This document shows, piece by piece, positions 12,701 to 27,700 of a stretch of DNA of 64,000 nt. Positions within the stretch are counted from its first letter, which is position 1. Each line of letters opens with the position of its first letter. This DNA is from Globicephala melas. Its lineage: Eukaryota; Chordata; Mammalia; Artiodactyla; Delphinidae. The notes under the pieces are model-generated. The model was not told where the DNA came from. It saw only the letters and a list, made by a program, of their open reading frames with translations, and ran no database searches. The stretch covers positions 26,601,317 through 26,665,316 of the forward strand of contig NC_083325.1 in the NCBI RefSeq assembly GCF_963455315.2, written 5' to 3'. The position numbers and the translations under genes were made by a program.

Positions 12701-15700
12701 GGTGAAATGCCACGCCCAATAAAAAAAGAGATCAGCAGAGGAAGACCACTACTCATAAGGTCTCCTTCTCATCAAATTTCACCATCACTGAGAATCACTG
12801 TCTAGTAGAAACATGACATATCTCTAGGTATTTTAGAACAGAAAGGAAGTTTAAAACCATGCTACAACTAGGAGTTATAGTCAGGGGGAACTGATCAGAT
12901 GAAAAAGAAGCCAAAATCAAAGAAAAAAATTGAAGAAAATCTCTGAAGATGTGAGACTTTCCACCAGAGAAACTCACTAAGTACCAGAAAGGATTTAATA
13001 TAGATTTACATACACAGCTTTCACACACAGACACACCCAGACCTAACCTAGCAAGATGTCAACAATTCATGAAAGCAAAACAAAATAAAAACTTAATGAG
13101 GGGGAAAACATTAATTACTTATTAAAAAAAAAAGATCAGAGCCATATAACACTTCCCTACAACAGAAACTAAAGACATTTTAAGACAAGAAATCACTCAG
13201 AAATTATACCAACCACATTCTGAAAAAAAAATGCTCTAAAATATATTTCAACCAATTGGAAAATGAATCAAAATAAAGAATTAAGAAATGGGAAGAAGTA
13301 ATAAGAAGACAGTGGTCAGTGAATGACCAGTAGAACAGTTAAGTATAAAGTAATTATTATGAATGTGGTGAAGAAGTTTACTGCCAATTTCTATAGTTAA
13401 AAGAGAAATTTCAGGGAATTTCCTGGTGGTCCAGTGGACTTGGTAGGACTTGGTACTTTCACTGCTGGTATCCAGGTTCAATCCCTGGTCAGGAAACTAA
13501 GATCCCACAAGCCTTGTGGCATGACCAGAAAAAAAAAAAAAGAGAGAGAGAGAGAGAGAAAAATGTCACTACGTAAAAACATTCTGGATCTATAAAGCTA
13601 TAGATTTCTATACCTGGGGGATGGAGTCTGGAGAAGAAAGTAATAAAAAAAAAGTAGTAAAATTTATTTTTTTCTTTCATAGAGACCCCATTAACATTGA
13701 TAAATAGGTTTAAACATTTATATATATATATATTTTATTGAAGTATAGTTGTTTTACAATGTTATATTAGTTTCAGGTGTACAGCATAATGATTCTGTAT
13801 TTTTGCAATTTATACTCCATTATAGTTTATTACAAGATAATGGCTATAATTCTCTGTGCTGTACAGTATACCCTTGTTGCCTCATCTATTTTATACATGG
13901 TAGTTTATACCTGTTAATCCTACATCCCTAATTTGTTCCTCCCCCTTCCCTCTCTCCTTTGGTAACCACAAGTTTGTTTTCTATATCTGTGTGTCTTAAA
14001 CATGTATATTTTTAATTTAAACGTTTCCACTAGTAGAGTAAAAATAGTAAAATTTCCATATGAATGAAGGGGAGATAAATGAAAGAAATATTCAAATACA
14101 GCAAAAAGGAAAAAAAGGAGATGAAAGCACAAAATAAGGTGGCAGGAATAAATTAAACATAATCATGATAAAAGAGAAAAATTCCCAGGAAAGGCAAACC
14201 CTAAGATTGGGTAAAAGCTAAAAATCCTGTTCATAAGTGAAACGCCTAAAACAAGATGACATACATTAGCTGAAAGTAGAGGGGCAGCAAAATCCACCAG
14301 GTAGATGCAAATAAAACGAATGCAGATGTGGCAAAGCTGTATTAAGAAAAAAAAAGCACTGGGACTTCCCTGGTGGTCCAGTGGTTAAGACGCCACGTTC
14401 CCAATGCAGGGGGCCCGGGTTCGATCCCTGGTCATGGAACTAGATACCGCATGCCACCAATAAGAGCCCACATGCCAAATAAATTAATTTAATTAATTTT
14501 TTTAAAAAGCATTAAATTCTACAAGACTAGTAAAGCAATAAAGACGCCACAAAAAAGTCATGAACCTTTTTACATGGAATAATAAAGCACTGAAATACAA
14601 AAATATAAAGTCAATTAAAACTACAAGGAGAAATAGACAAAACACAATAAAAGAACAAAACTTTAGTACACTTCTCTCAGAATTTAATAAAAACAGTAGA
14701 CTCTCAGAATAAGAATTTGGAGGATAAGACTCTTAATCATTATTTTTTCCCACATATCTGAAACTGGGATACATCTTATAATGCTTACTAAACGTAATAG
14801 ACATTTTAATTATTCCTTAGAAGTGTCACTAAATTGATAATGTCTTATAATCAATGACATCTTGGAATTTATAAAATATGTCACATCAAACTACATATAC
14901 CTTACAGATAATACATATTCTTCTTAAAAGTCCATGGCACACTTATCAAAATTGATCATAGATAGTCAATGAAGAAAATCTCAGTAAGTTTCCTCAGTGA
15001 GAAACTGGATAAGCCACATTGATCATAACAAAATAAACTCAGAATTAACAAAATAATAAACATACAAAATCTACTCAGAATATGCAAAACACTAAAAATA
15101 AATCTTAGGCAAAAAATAAATTAAAACTACAATTACAAACTCTTCAGAAATTTCAGTTAAATTCTCATATGTCAAAATCTAGAAGACAGGGCCAAAGCTT
15201 ATCCCATGAAAAAAATTTCCTGTTGCAAATGTTTTTATTATTAAGGCAGAAAAAAGGGAAAAATACACAAATTAATCATTCACACTAAAGAGCTTTAAAA
15301 ATGCAAAGAAATTCTGAGAAATAAATAAATTTAAAAGCAAAAATTAATGAATTAGAATGCAAGCCCCAATAGAATTAAAAATTAAAATCCATTAATTGGG
15401 TCTTTTTTTTTTTTTTTTTTTTGTGGTACGCGGGCCTCTCACTGTTGTGGCCCCTCCCGTTGTGGAGCACAGGCTCCAGACGCGCAGGCTCAGCGGCCAC
15501 GGCTCATGGGCCCAGCCGCTCCGGGGCACGAACCCACGTCCCCTGCATCGGCAGGCGGACCCTCAACCACTGCGCCACCAGGGAAGCCCTAATTGGGTCT
15601 TTTAAAAAAGGACAAATAAATAGACAATCATCTATCAAACCTATTCCTCCCAAAATATTCACACAGATAAGCAACATCAGACAAAAGATACAAAAACTCT

Positions 15701-18700
15701 TGATACAGAAGAATTTAAAGTATAAAAGAATACATGTAATAATTTTACATTATTAAATTTGAAAATCTCAATAAAAGGGCAATTTTCTAGAAAACAAAAT
15801 TATCAAAACTGATTAAAAACCCTGAATAATAACTGAGGAAGAAACAGTTGTCTAATAACTATTCCCCCCAAACAGCACTGAATCCATGTAATTTTAAAAC
15901 TGATTTCTGTCATACCTTCAAGGAATAGATAATTTCTATGCTAAAAATAATACAAAGCTTCCAATTCACTTTCATAACCCTGATGGTAAAACCTGTCAAA
16001 AACTGTACACATAAATATAATACCAATTAAATTTATTAATACACACAAAATTCCAAACATATTAGCAAATTAATGCAACAGTACACCATGACCAAAAGGG
16101 TTTATTCTAGGAATGTGAGGATGACATCATTACCCAATCTATGACTAAAACTAAAAGGAAGAAAGAAAAATCCCACGGTTAACTCACTAGATGCTAAAAA
16201 AGGCTTTTGATGAAAACTCAACATCTGTTACTGATAAAAAGTTAATATCCTAGTAATAGAAGTACCTCCTCCACATGGTCTATTGAAATGAATGACAAGC
16301 ACAGATCTTAACAATGATACATTAGAGGTACTTTCGCTAAACACAGAAAACATAAAAGTGACTACCATCACTGCTATTATTCAATATTGTTCTGGAACTT
16401 CTATCCAACAAAAGAAAACAGAAATGAGGTTTGGATATTGGAAAACTCTTACAACTGATTAGAATTTAGAGAAGACTATTATTTTCTAAAATCTCAAGCA
16501 AATAAAGCAAAAAAAAAATTAATGTGAGAATTAAGTCACACAAGACATACAACAATCAACTGCTTTTCTTTCAAATAGCAATAACCAGTTTGAAACAGAT
16601 GAAGGGAAAACAGATCCCAGTCACAATAACAACAAAATATATAATCACTCAGGAATAAACTAAACAAGACTATTACTGGGGATTCAGATAAAAACATGGG
16701 GAAAATCAGACTCCTGTAACTTTTAAAGTCACACAAAGAATAAAACCTTAAAAGCAAGAGAAAAAAAAACAAGTGCCTGTTTTTATAATCTTGGCTTGTA
16801 AGAGGTCTTTTTAAACTTTCACGTCAAAGGCAGTAACTAAGAAGAAAACAATAGACTTGACCACATAAAAACTTAAAAGCATTATATTGCAAAATACATC
16901 ATACAGAAAAGGAAAGAAAAGATGACAAACTGGTGAGAGTATCGACAATATATGACAGAGTTAAGATATATTTTTTAACATCTTTATTGGAGGATAATTG
17001 CTTTACAATGGTGTGTTTCTGCTTTATAACGAAGTTATACATATACATATATCCCCATAACTCTTCCCTCTTGAGTCTCCCTCCCTCCCTCCCACTCTCC
17101 CTATCCCACCCCTCTAGGTGGTCACAAAGCACAGAGCTGATCTCCCTGTGTTATGCGGCTGCTTCCCACTAGCTAGCTATTTTACATTTGGTAGTGTATA
17201 TATGTCCATGACACTCTCTCACTTTGTCACAGCTTACTCTTCCCCCTCCCCATATCCTCAAGTCCATTCTCTAGTAGGTCTGCGTCTTTATTCCCGTCTT
17301 GCTCCTAGGTTCTTCATGACCTTTTTTTTTTTTTAGATTCCATATATATGTGTTAGCATACGGTATTTGTTTTTCTGTTTCTGACTTACTTCACTCTGTA
17401 TGACAGACTCTAGGTCCATCCACCTCACTACAAATAACTCAATTTCATTTCTTTTTATGGCTGAGTAAAAACTGTATATGTATATATGTGCCACATCTTC
17501 TTTATCCATTCATCTGTTGATGGACACTTAGGTTGCTTCCATGTCCTGGCTATTGTAAATAAAGCTGCAATGAACATTGTGGTACATGACTCTTTTTGAA
17601 TTATGGTTTTCTCAGGGTATATGCCCAGTAGTGGGATTGCTGGGTCGTATGGTAGTTCTATTTGTAGTTTTTTAAGGAACCTCCAGACTGTTCTCCATAG
17701 TGGCTGTATCAATTTACATTCCCACCAACAGTGCAAGAGGGTTCCCCTTTCTCTACACCCTCTCCAGCATTTATTGTTTGTAGATTTTTTGATGATACCC
17801 ATTCTGACCAGGTGAGATGATATCTCATTGTAGTCTTGATTTGCCTTTCTCTAATGATTAATGATGTTGAGCATTCTTTCATGTGTTTGTTGGCAATCTG
17901 TATATCTTCTTTGGAGAAATGTCTATTTAGGTCTTCTGCCCATTTTTGGACTGGGTTGTTTTTTATTTTGATATTGAGCTGCACGAGCTGCTTGTAAATT
18001 TTGGAGATTAATCCTTTGTCAGTTGCTTCATTTGCAAATATTTTCTCCCATTCTGAGGGTTGTCTTTTGGTCTTGTTTATGGTTTCCTTTGCTGTGCAAA
18101 AGCTTTTAAGTTTCATTAGGTCCCATTTGTTTATTTTTGTTTTTATTTCTATTTCTCTAGGAGGTGGGTCAAAAAGGATCTTGCTGTGATTTATGTCACA
18201 GAGTGTTCTGCCTATGTTTTCCTCTAAGAGTTTGATAGTTTCTGGCCTTACATTTAGGTCTTTAATACATTTGGAGTTTATTTTTATGTATAGTGTTAGG
18301 GAGTGTTCTAATTTCATACATTTACATGTACCTGTCCAATTTTCCCAGCACCACTTACTGAAGAGGCTGTCTTTTCTCCATTGTATATTCTTGCCTCCTT
18401 TATCAAAAATAAGGTGACCATATGTGCATGGGTTAATCTCTGGGCTTTCTATCCTGTTCCATTGATCTATATTTGTTTTTGTGCCAGTACCATACTGTCT
18501 TGATTACTGTAGCTCTGTAGTATAGTCTGAAGTCAGGGAGCCTGATTCCTCCAGGCCCGCTTTTATTTCTCAAGATTGCTTTGGCTATTCGGGGTCTTTT
18601 GTGTTTCCATACAAATTGTGAAATTTTTTGTTCTAGTTCTGTGAAAAATGCCATTGGTAGTTTGATAGGGAATGCACTGAATCTGTAGATTGCTTTGGGT

Positions 18701-21700
18701 AGTAGAGTCATTTTCACAATGTTGATTCTTCCAATCCAAGAACACGGTATATCTCTCCATCTATTTGTATCATCTTTAATTTCTTTCATCAGTGTCTTAT
18801 AATCTTCTGCATATAGGTCTTTTGTCTCCTTAGGTAAGTTTATTCCTAGATATTTTATTCTTTTTGTTGCAATGGTAAGTGGAAGTGCTTTCTTTCACTT
18901 TCAGATTTTTCATCATTGGTGTATAGGAACGCAAGAGATTTCTGTGCATTAATTTTGTATCCTGCTACTTTACCAAATTCATTGATTAGCTCTAGTAGTT
19001 TTCTGGTAGCATCTTTAGGATTCTCTATGTATAGTATCATGTCTCCTGCAAACAATGACAGCTTTACTTCTTCTTTTCCCATTTGGATTCCTTTTATTTC
19101 TTTTTCTTCCCTGATTGCTGTGGCTAATACTTCCAAAACTATGTTGAATAAGAGTGGTGAGAGTGGGCAACCTTGTCTTGTTCCTGATCTTAGTGGAAAT
19201 GGTTTCAGTTTTTCACCACTGAGGATGAGGTTGGCTGTGGGTTTGTCATATATGGCCTTTATTATGTTGAGGAAAGTTCCCTCTATGCCTACTTTCTGCA
19301 GGGTTTTTATCATGTATGGGTGTTGAATTTTGTCAAAAGCTTTCTCTGCATCTATTGAGATGATCATATGGTTTTTCTCCTTCAATTTGTTAATATGGTG
19401 TATCACGTAGATTGATTTGCATATATTGAAGAATCCTTGCATTCCCGGGATAAACCCCACTTGATCACAGTGTATGATCTTTTTAATGTGCTGTTGGATT
19501 CTGTTTGCTAGTATTTTGTTGAGGATTTTTGCATCTATGTTCATTAGTGATATTGACCTGTAGTTTTCTTTCTTTGTGACATCCTTGTCTGGTTTTGGTA
19601 TCAGGGTGATGGTGGCCTTGTAGAATGAGTTTGGGAGTGTTCCTCCCTCTGCTATATTTTGGAAGAGTTTGAGAAGGATAGGTGTTAGCTCTTCTCTAAA
19701 TGTTTGATATAATTCGCCTGTGAAGCCATCTGGTCCTGGGTTTTTGTTTGTTGGAAGATTTTTAATCAGTTTTAATTTCAGTGCTTGTGATTGGTCTGTT
19801 CATATTTTCTATTTCTTCCTGGTTCAGCCTCAGCAGGTTGTGCATTTCTAAGAATTTGTCCATTTCTTCCAGGTTGTCCATTTTATTGGCATAGAGTTGC
19901 TTGTAGTAATCTCTCATGATCCTTTTGTATTTCTGCAGTGTCAGTTGTTACTTTTCCTTTTTCATTTCTAATTCTATTGATTTGAGTCTTCTCCCTTTTT
20001 TTCTTGATGAGTCTGGCTAATGGTTTATCAATTTTGTTTATCTTCTCAAAGAACCAGCTTTTAGTTTGATTGATCTTTGCTATCGTTTCCTTCATTTCTT
20101 TTTCATTTATTTCTCATCTGATCTTTATGATTCCTTTCCTTCTGCTAACTTTGGGGTTTTTTTGTTCTTCTTTCTCTAATTGCTTTAGGTGTAAGGTTAG
20201 GCTGTTTATTTGAGATGTTTCTTGTTTCTTAGGGTAGGATTGTATTGCTATAAACTTCCCTCTTAGAACTGCTTTTGCTGCATCCCATAGGTTTTGGGTC
20301 GTTGTGTTTTCGTTGTTTTCTGTTTCTACGTATTTTTTAATTTCCTCTTTGATTTCTTCAGTGATCTCTTGGTTATTAAGTAGTGTATTGTTTAGCCCCC
20401 ATGTGTTTTTTTTTTTTTCGGTACGCGGGCCTCTCACTGTTGTGGCCTCTCCCGTTGCAGAGCACAGGCTCCAGATGCGCAGGCTCAGCAGCCATGGCTC
20501 ACGGGCCCAACTGCTCCACGGCACGTGGGATCCTCCCGGACTGGGGCAAGAACCCGCGTCCCCTGCATCGCCAGGCAGACTCTCAACCACTGCGCCACCA
20601 GGGAAGCCCGTGTTTGTATTTTTTATAGATTTTTTCCTGTAATTGATGTCTATGATATTTAACATACGAGTTTTTATGAAGCCATTACAAAAACCTGCAG
20701 ATCTCAATAGAGGAAAAAAAAAAGCAAGAGGTTTGAATAGGCATTTCACTAAAGAATACTAATAAATGGCAAATAAACATTAAAAAGTTCAATTCACTGG
20801 TAATCAAAGAAATGTAAAATAAAATAACACACCATTCATTTTCTTGCCTCTCAAATCAGAAAGGATGAAAAAAAAATAACACCCAGTGTTGCTGAAAATA
20901 TGAGAAAAATAGTACAACTTTTCTGAAGGAAAATTTTATAAAATATAACAAAAGTCTCAATAAAACATGTTGTTTTTCGACATCAAATTCCAGTTCTAGA
21001 TTACCCTCAAAATTAGCTATTAAAAAGAAAAAAGATATAGCGACAAAAATATTCATCATTGTGACATTGTTTATAATAGGGAGAAATTAGAAAACTAAGT
21101 ATTCAAAATAAAAGACTGAATAACTAAATGATAGTACACCATATTATGCAGTATACAGCAACCATTAAAGTGACATTACCTTGTAAAGGTAAAAGGAAGA
21201 AGACCTTGGATATCAAGTGACACGCAAGTGACAATCACAATTTTTGTTTTAAAAGAGGAAATGTATATATGTTCTATACATTTATATAAGTGTATGTAAA
21301 TATATACATTTTCTCCTTTGTAGATAGAAATCTAAAAGGACAAAAATGTTAACTGTTTTACCACTGGATAATGGGATTATGGGAGTAATAGTTATCTAAG
21401 TTTTGACAAAATTTAGTGGTTTAAACAAAAAACATTCATTAAATCCATTTCTGTTGGAAAGGAATTTGGGACACAGCTTAGCTGGGTGGTTCTGCCTCAA
21501 GGTTTTCCATGAGATTTCAGTCACGACATTGGCTGAGGCTACAGTCATCTGATGACCTGACTGGGGACTGAAGGATCTGCTTGCAAGACTCACTCACAAG
21601 GCTGCTGGCAGGAGGACTCAGCTCCTTGCTGCATGGGCCTCTTCACAGACAGGTATGCTGCATTATATGGCAGCTGGCAACACCAGAGCCAAATGATCAA

Positions 21701-24700
21701 AACAGAACAAAATGGAAGATACGATGTCTTTTATGACCTACCATAAAAAGTCACACACTGTTAAACCTGCTACACTGTATTCATTAGAAGCAAGTCACTA
21801 AGTCCAGGTCACACTCAAGGGGAGAATTAAGGTCCACTTCTTGAAGGAAAGAGTATCAAACCATTTGTGGATATATTTTTTAAATCCCCAAAACAGGTGA
21901 CCTGTGGCATACTCAGAAAAAGATAATTTATTTTCTAAATGGAAAAGTTAATTCACAAATACACACACGCATGCACACATATACATATAGACATATGGAG
22001 ACAGTTTAAAAAACAAATATCCTCAATAAGTATTTTATTTGTCTGCCAAAAAAGGTAACACAATCCTAAGTTGGAATAACACATAAATGGCACCCAGAAC
22101 AAGTTCTATGATATTCTATACCATTTAGACTACATCCAGAATGTCCTGTTCAGCTCTGAGTACCACTCTTACTAAAATCTAGGTGGAAAACTAACAAACT
22201 GGAGCACATCTCCTAGACAAAGTTACTTCAGCATGAGAAATAGTCTGGAGGAAAACGGTATTTGGTTTCAAAGAGAGAAGACTTCAGGGGGAGAAAAAGC
22301 AGGCAAATCATTGCCTTAGAAATGTACGAAGGGTTGCCATATGGAAAAGTTACAAGACTTCACAGGCAGAATTTGAACCAATGAGTCAGAGTCACAGGTA
22401 TGCAAAGTGGCTCATACAAGAACTTTCTAACAATAGGTTGTAAAAACAAGAATGATGCACTCAGTGAATGTTCCCAGGACTGCAGGAGTCTGTGGAGACT
22501 GAGGCATGGTGCTGCTACTCCCTCAGCTACCTCTAGTGTCCACGTTCAAATTGGTTCTTCCCTACTCACACTGATGTGGCTGGTGGTTTGGTGCTCTCCC
22601 AAAGCAACATACCTGACACTAGGGCTTAAGCCACGAGGCATACATGGAATGTACAGTGCTTGGGATAGCATTGTACATAGTATGCACTTTATATAAACGT
22701 TAGCTATTATTTCTGCATTGACTCAAAATGTGACAAGATGCTCTCTAAGGTCCCTTTCAATTTCTAAGACTTCATCAATTAAGTTAAAATCATTATAATT
22801 AACTACTAATCCTTATGGTCAGTTTCAGTAATATACTTAAAGGTAGGAATGACAAAATTAATCTTCAAAGCCAGGATGGCTGGACATGCTTTGGGAAACC
22901 ACAAAGAACAGAGACAGTCACTTATATAGACATGTAAAAACCACGAAAATCAAAACTAAACATATTCAAACAAGTCATATCCTCTCTGGTGTACATGGTC
23001 GCTTTAGGCAATGAAGGTGCTGATATTTTAAAAAGGAGATTCCAACTGGACTACTTCACCTACTCAGAGCAAATTAGATTATTACAATTAGTTTATTCAC
23101 CTATGCCTGCCAACTACCCACCACAACTGAAAACTTACGTTTTGGGTGCCAGCAGCCTGGACATTCTGCCATGTTGCTACAGGTTCTGTAGCTACGTGCC
23201 ACTCTGGGTGAGTTTTCGTGAGTAACTTCACAAAGGTGGATTTTCCCACAGCTGCAATGCAAACAGCATGTATTGGGATGCATCTCAAATCAGGGTTGCA
23301 GGAGAAGGCTGCTATTAAACTCTGTCACAAATGCCCAACTCAAGGGAACAAGTACCAGTTTTTCCAATTTCAAAACTCAGCAGCCACATCACTGTCAGAC
23401 TAACCAGTCACCATAATGAATGCAGGCAACAGGGAGGAAAAATACCCTTAAGATTTGATTTGTAATTTTAATGTCCCAACCTCTCAGAGGAAAAGAGAAT
23501 TTAATAACAGTTAAAAATGGAATAGACTCTCAAAAGTAGATGAAATCAGCTACATGTGTTGTAAAGCTTGAATCGCACAGTCCTATTTATTCGGTGACAG
23601 TATAAAAATTACAAGTTTTTCAAGATAGAAAATGAAGACAATGACCCTCATTCATTCAACAAATCTAACCAATATTCAGGGAGTGCTATTATGTGCTCAG
23701 ACTGTCCGGCACTGGAGGTACAATGGTAAACAAAACACAGGATGGATTTTGCCCTCACAGAGCTTGTACGAGAGACGGATACCAAATAAACACATGAGTA
23801 ACTAATAACAAATTGTATTAAGTGCTAGGAAAGAAAAATGCAGGATGGCTCTAATGTAGCTCAGGAGATCAAGGAAGGTTCCTCTGAAAAATGTTACCTG
23901 AGGTGAGACCTGAAAGACAAGGACTGGTCAGGCCAAGAGTGGGGGAAAGGTTGGGAAAAGAGAAAAACGGCGTACAAGAAGACAGAAGAGGTATCTGTGG
24001 CCCTGAAGTGACAGTGTGGTCAAACGAGGGAGAAGAATGGCTCAAAATGAGTGTGGAGAGGCTGGTAGGCAGGCCAGGGCCAGGTCACATGGGGGGCCCT
24101 GTACCATGGTAAAAAGTTTGAATTCTATTCTAAGGGCAATGGGATATCAGTGATGATGGGTTTTAAGCAGGGAAATGACCATGTCATTTTTAAAAGACCA
24201 GCTCATTTTTAAAAGACCACTCCACCTGCTGTTGCACTGATGCAGAATTAGGCAGACCAGTTAGAAGATAACAGTAGCTTCAACCAAGGAGAGAGCAGAA
24301 GAGGTAGAAAGCAGTGATTGCTTTGAGAAATATTTTGGAGATGAAATTAACCTAGTACCACAACATTCAAGTTCTCTTTTCCCATTTACACCAACATCTA
24401 GCCCATACCTTCCTGAATTCCAGACTCACTATCTAAGAGCCCTCCAGACATTTCCACTTGGATGTCCTAGAAACAACTCAAAGTCAATATATTCCATAAA
24501 TGAACTCATCATCTTCCCCACCAAACTGAGCTTTCTCCCATATCCCAACCGCAGGGTAAGACAGCACTATCCACTCAGTCAGGACTTCTTCCTTCTCTGC
24601 CAAACCTCAAGTGGCCACAAACTGCTTTTGAACCTGCCTTCTAAAATTTCCACATCTGTCCTTTTCTCTCTATTCCCACCTCCTGCTCAAGACCAGGCTT

Positions 24701-27700
24701 TCATTTCTTGCCTCTCCAACTCTGGCCTTGCCCTCTTCAATCCATCATTCATACTGCAGCCACACTGAACACAAAGTAACACTGCTTAAAATCCTCTGGC
24801 AGCTCCCTATTGCCTTCACAACAAAATTCAAACCCTTTAGCATGGCCTATAAAACACATCAAAATCTGGCCCCTGCATAGACCTCTCTGCCTCACTTCCC
24901 TTCAGGCATCCTGAGCTCCCAACGGACCAAACTCTTTGCAACTCTAATCATGCCATGCTGTCTGCTGCAAATGTGACTTTGCATATGCTTTCTCCTCACC
25001 TGGCCAACTCCTACTCAATCTTCAGATTCTGCTCAGATACACCTCCTGTGTGAAGGCTTTCAGGACCCTGATGCCTCTAAGTTGGATTAGCTCCTTTGTG
25101 CTTGGCCTGGCAATCTGGGTAAGACTCCATCACTGCCATTGTAATTCTGTTTCTCTAAGTAGAAGATGGGGTTCCTTCAGGGCAGGAACCAAAGCCCAGA
25201 CTAATGACCTAGCTGAATGAATAAAACAAGTAATACATTATTAATTCCACTTCCCTACGAAACCCACATTTGTTGAAAATCAAAACATGAACCATAACAA
25301 TGTGCTTGGAGCTCAATCTCCCCTATGAGAGGTGACCTTTCTCAAGTGAGTTCTACCCTTAGGAGGAACCCAAATGGAAGGAAGAGAAGGAAGGGGGAGG
25401 CACCCTTCCAGTCAATTCTATCAGCCACTCATAGTTACTGATCAGGAGCAAAGAGACATCTCAGCAGAAGAGCCCACACATCCAATATCTGACATTTATT
25501 ACACACCACTCCAACTCCTCTCTGAACACACAGGGTAAAGAACAAACACATAAATCTGTACATCTTGTACAGTCACACTCATCTCTCAGTCCCACCTCCA
25601 CCCAACTCCTGTGTGCCTTTGCACATGTGCTCAGCCTCTGCTCCTCCCACACTTCAGTGAACAAATGCCTTCCCCTGCTCTGCTCAGCCTGTGTCTAAAT
25701 CCCTTCCCCCACTAAGCATAAGGCCCACCTCTTCCGCAAAGTTCAGGACATCTCCAGCTCACACCAAATTCCTACCACATTGGGCAGCTGAATCAAATAA
25801 GCAATATTTATTAACTGCCTCTGATACATTTAGCATTTAATTGTTTTGATTGTTTTATGAGCCTCAATTTTGGTTTCCTAACAGGATCTGAATCTCTGAG
25901 GTTGGATCACAGGAATCCACATTTTTAAAGCATGCCCCAAGTGATCGTGAGGCAGACTTATACTGGAGATTGCTATCTAGAACAATCTGATCACAATCAA
26001 CAGAGGTTGTTTTTTAAAAATATGGGTTCCAAAACCACATCCCAGACTACTAAATAAAACCCTTTGGGCTTGTCATGGAGTGCCCAACAGAGTTGCAGGA
26101 AATACAAATTGGTTGAATTTGTTTATTATCAGATACCTACCTGTCCTGAATAGTCCCTACTTTAAAATATTTGGCACAGATAGTCAATATTTAGATTGCA
26201 GGTTGGTGATTAAGCCTAAAACATGGTCTCTGGCTATGGGCTGAAAAATTATTTTAATTAATATGAAAAGATGAAGGTAACTGATTTGTGAGATGGGTGG
26301 GGTTGAACGGTTGTTAGAATTACTTAAATTTTTTAAAAGTTAAAAACAACTACCCAAGGAACGATTGCAGATGGAAAGGAAGGACGCTGAGGGTTAGGGC
26401 GTACCAACTTCACCTCTGAGATCAGAAGGGCAGTCAGTACTCTGAGAAACCGACTTATGCCATTTAAACACACAAAACCCGGAATGCCAATAAATGAGAT
26501 GTAATGGGAAATATACAGTTCCAATTAGAAACAGTCACACCAGGGCAACACCCCCACCTTGCACACCATCCCCCATTTCAAAGCTTTTGGAAATCCAGTT
26601 TAGCAATGAGAAGCCAGAGTTTCAGCAAAGAACGACAGTAAATCGTGGTGGAAGGTCCTAGGAGCTTTGCCATCCATGATGCTGTAGGGCTCGGAGAGCC
26701 TGGGTAATTTTCCATAGGGCGGCATTTCTTAAAACTGCATTCCAAGGGAACTCAGCTGCGCCAGGCACCACCCACAGATATGGAATAATTATTTTAAAAA
26801 ATAATTCAAAAGTATGTATTTATATTAAAACTAGACATAACTTTTTTAAAGCTATGATACCTGACTGTAATAGTTTTTTTCTTCCTTTTAAGAAGTTTTG
26901 TAAAACAGAAATATAGATCAATGGAACAGGATAGAAAGCCCAGAGATAAACCCATGCACATATGGTCACCTTATCTTTGATAAAGGAGGCAAGAATATAC
27001 AGTGGAGAAAAGACAGCCTCTTCAATAAGTGGTGCTGGGAAAACTGGACAGATACATGTAAAAGTATGAGACTAGATCACTCCCTAACACCATACACAAA
27101 AATAAGCTCAAAATGGATTAAAGACCTAAATGTAAGGCCAGAAACTATCAAACTCTTAGAGGAAAACATAGGCAGAACACTCTGTGACATAAATCACAGC
27201 AAGATTCTTTTTGGCCCACCTCCTAGAGAAATGGAAATAAAAACAAAAATAAACAAATGGGACCTAATGAAACTTCAAAGCTTTTGCACAGCAAAGGAAA
27301 CTATAAACAAGACCAAAAGACAACCCTCAGAATGGGAGAAAATAGTTGCAAATGAAGCAACTGACAAAGAATTAACCTCCAAAATTTATAAGCAGCTCAT
27401 GCAGCTCAATAACAAAAAACCAAACAACCCAATCCAAAAATGGGCAGAAGACCTAAATAGACATTTCTCCAAAGAAGATATACAGACTGCCAACAAACAC
27501 TTGAAAGAATGCTCAACATCATTAATCATTAGAGAAATGCAAATCAAAACTACAATGAGATATCATCTCACACCAGTCAGAATGGCCATCATCAAAAAAT
27601 CTAGAAACAATAAATGCTGGAGAGGGTGTGGAGAAAAGGGAACCCTCTTGCACTGCTGGTGGGAATGTGAATTGGTACAGCCACTATGGAGAACAGTATG

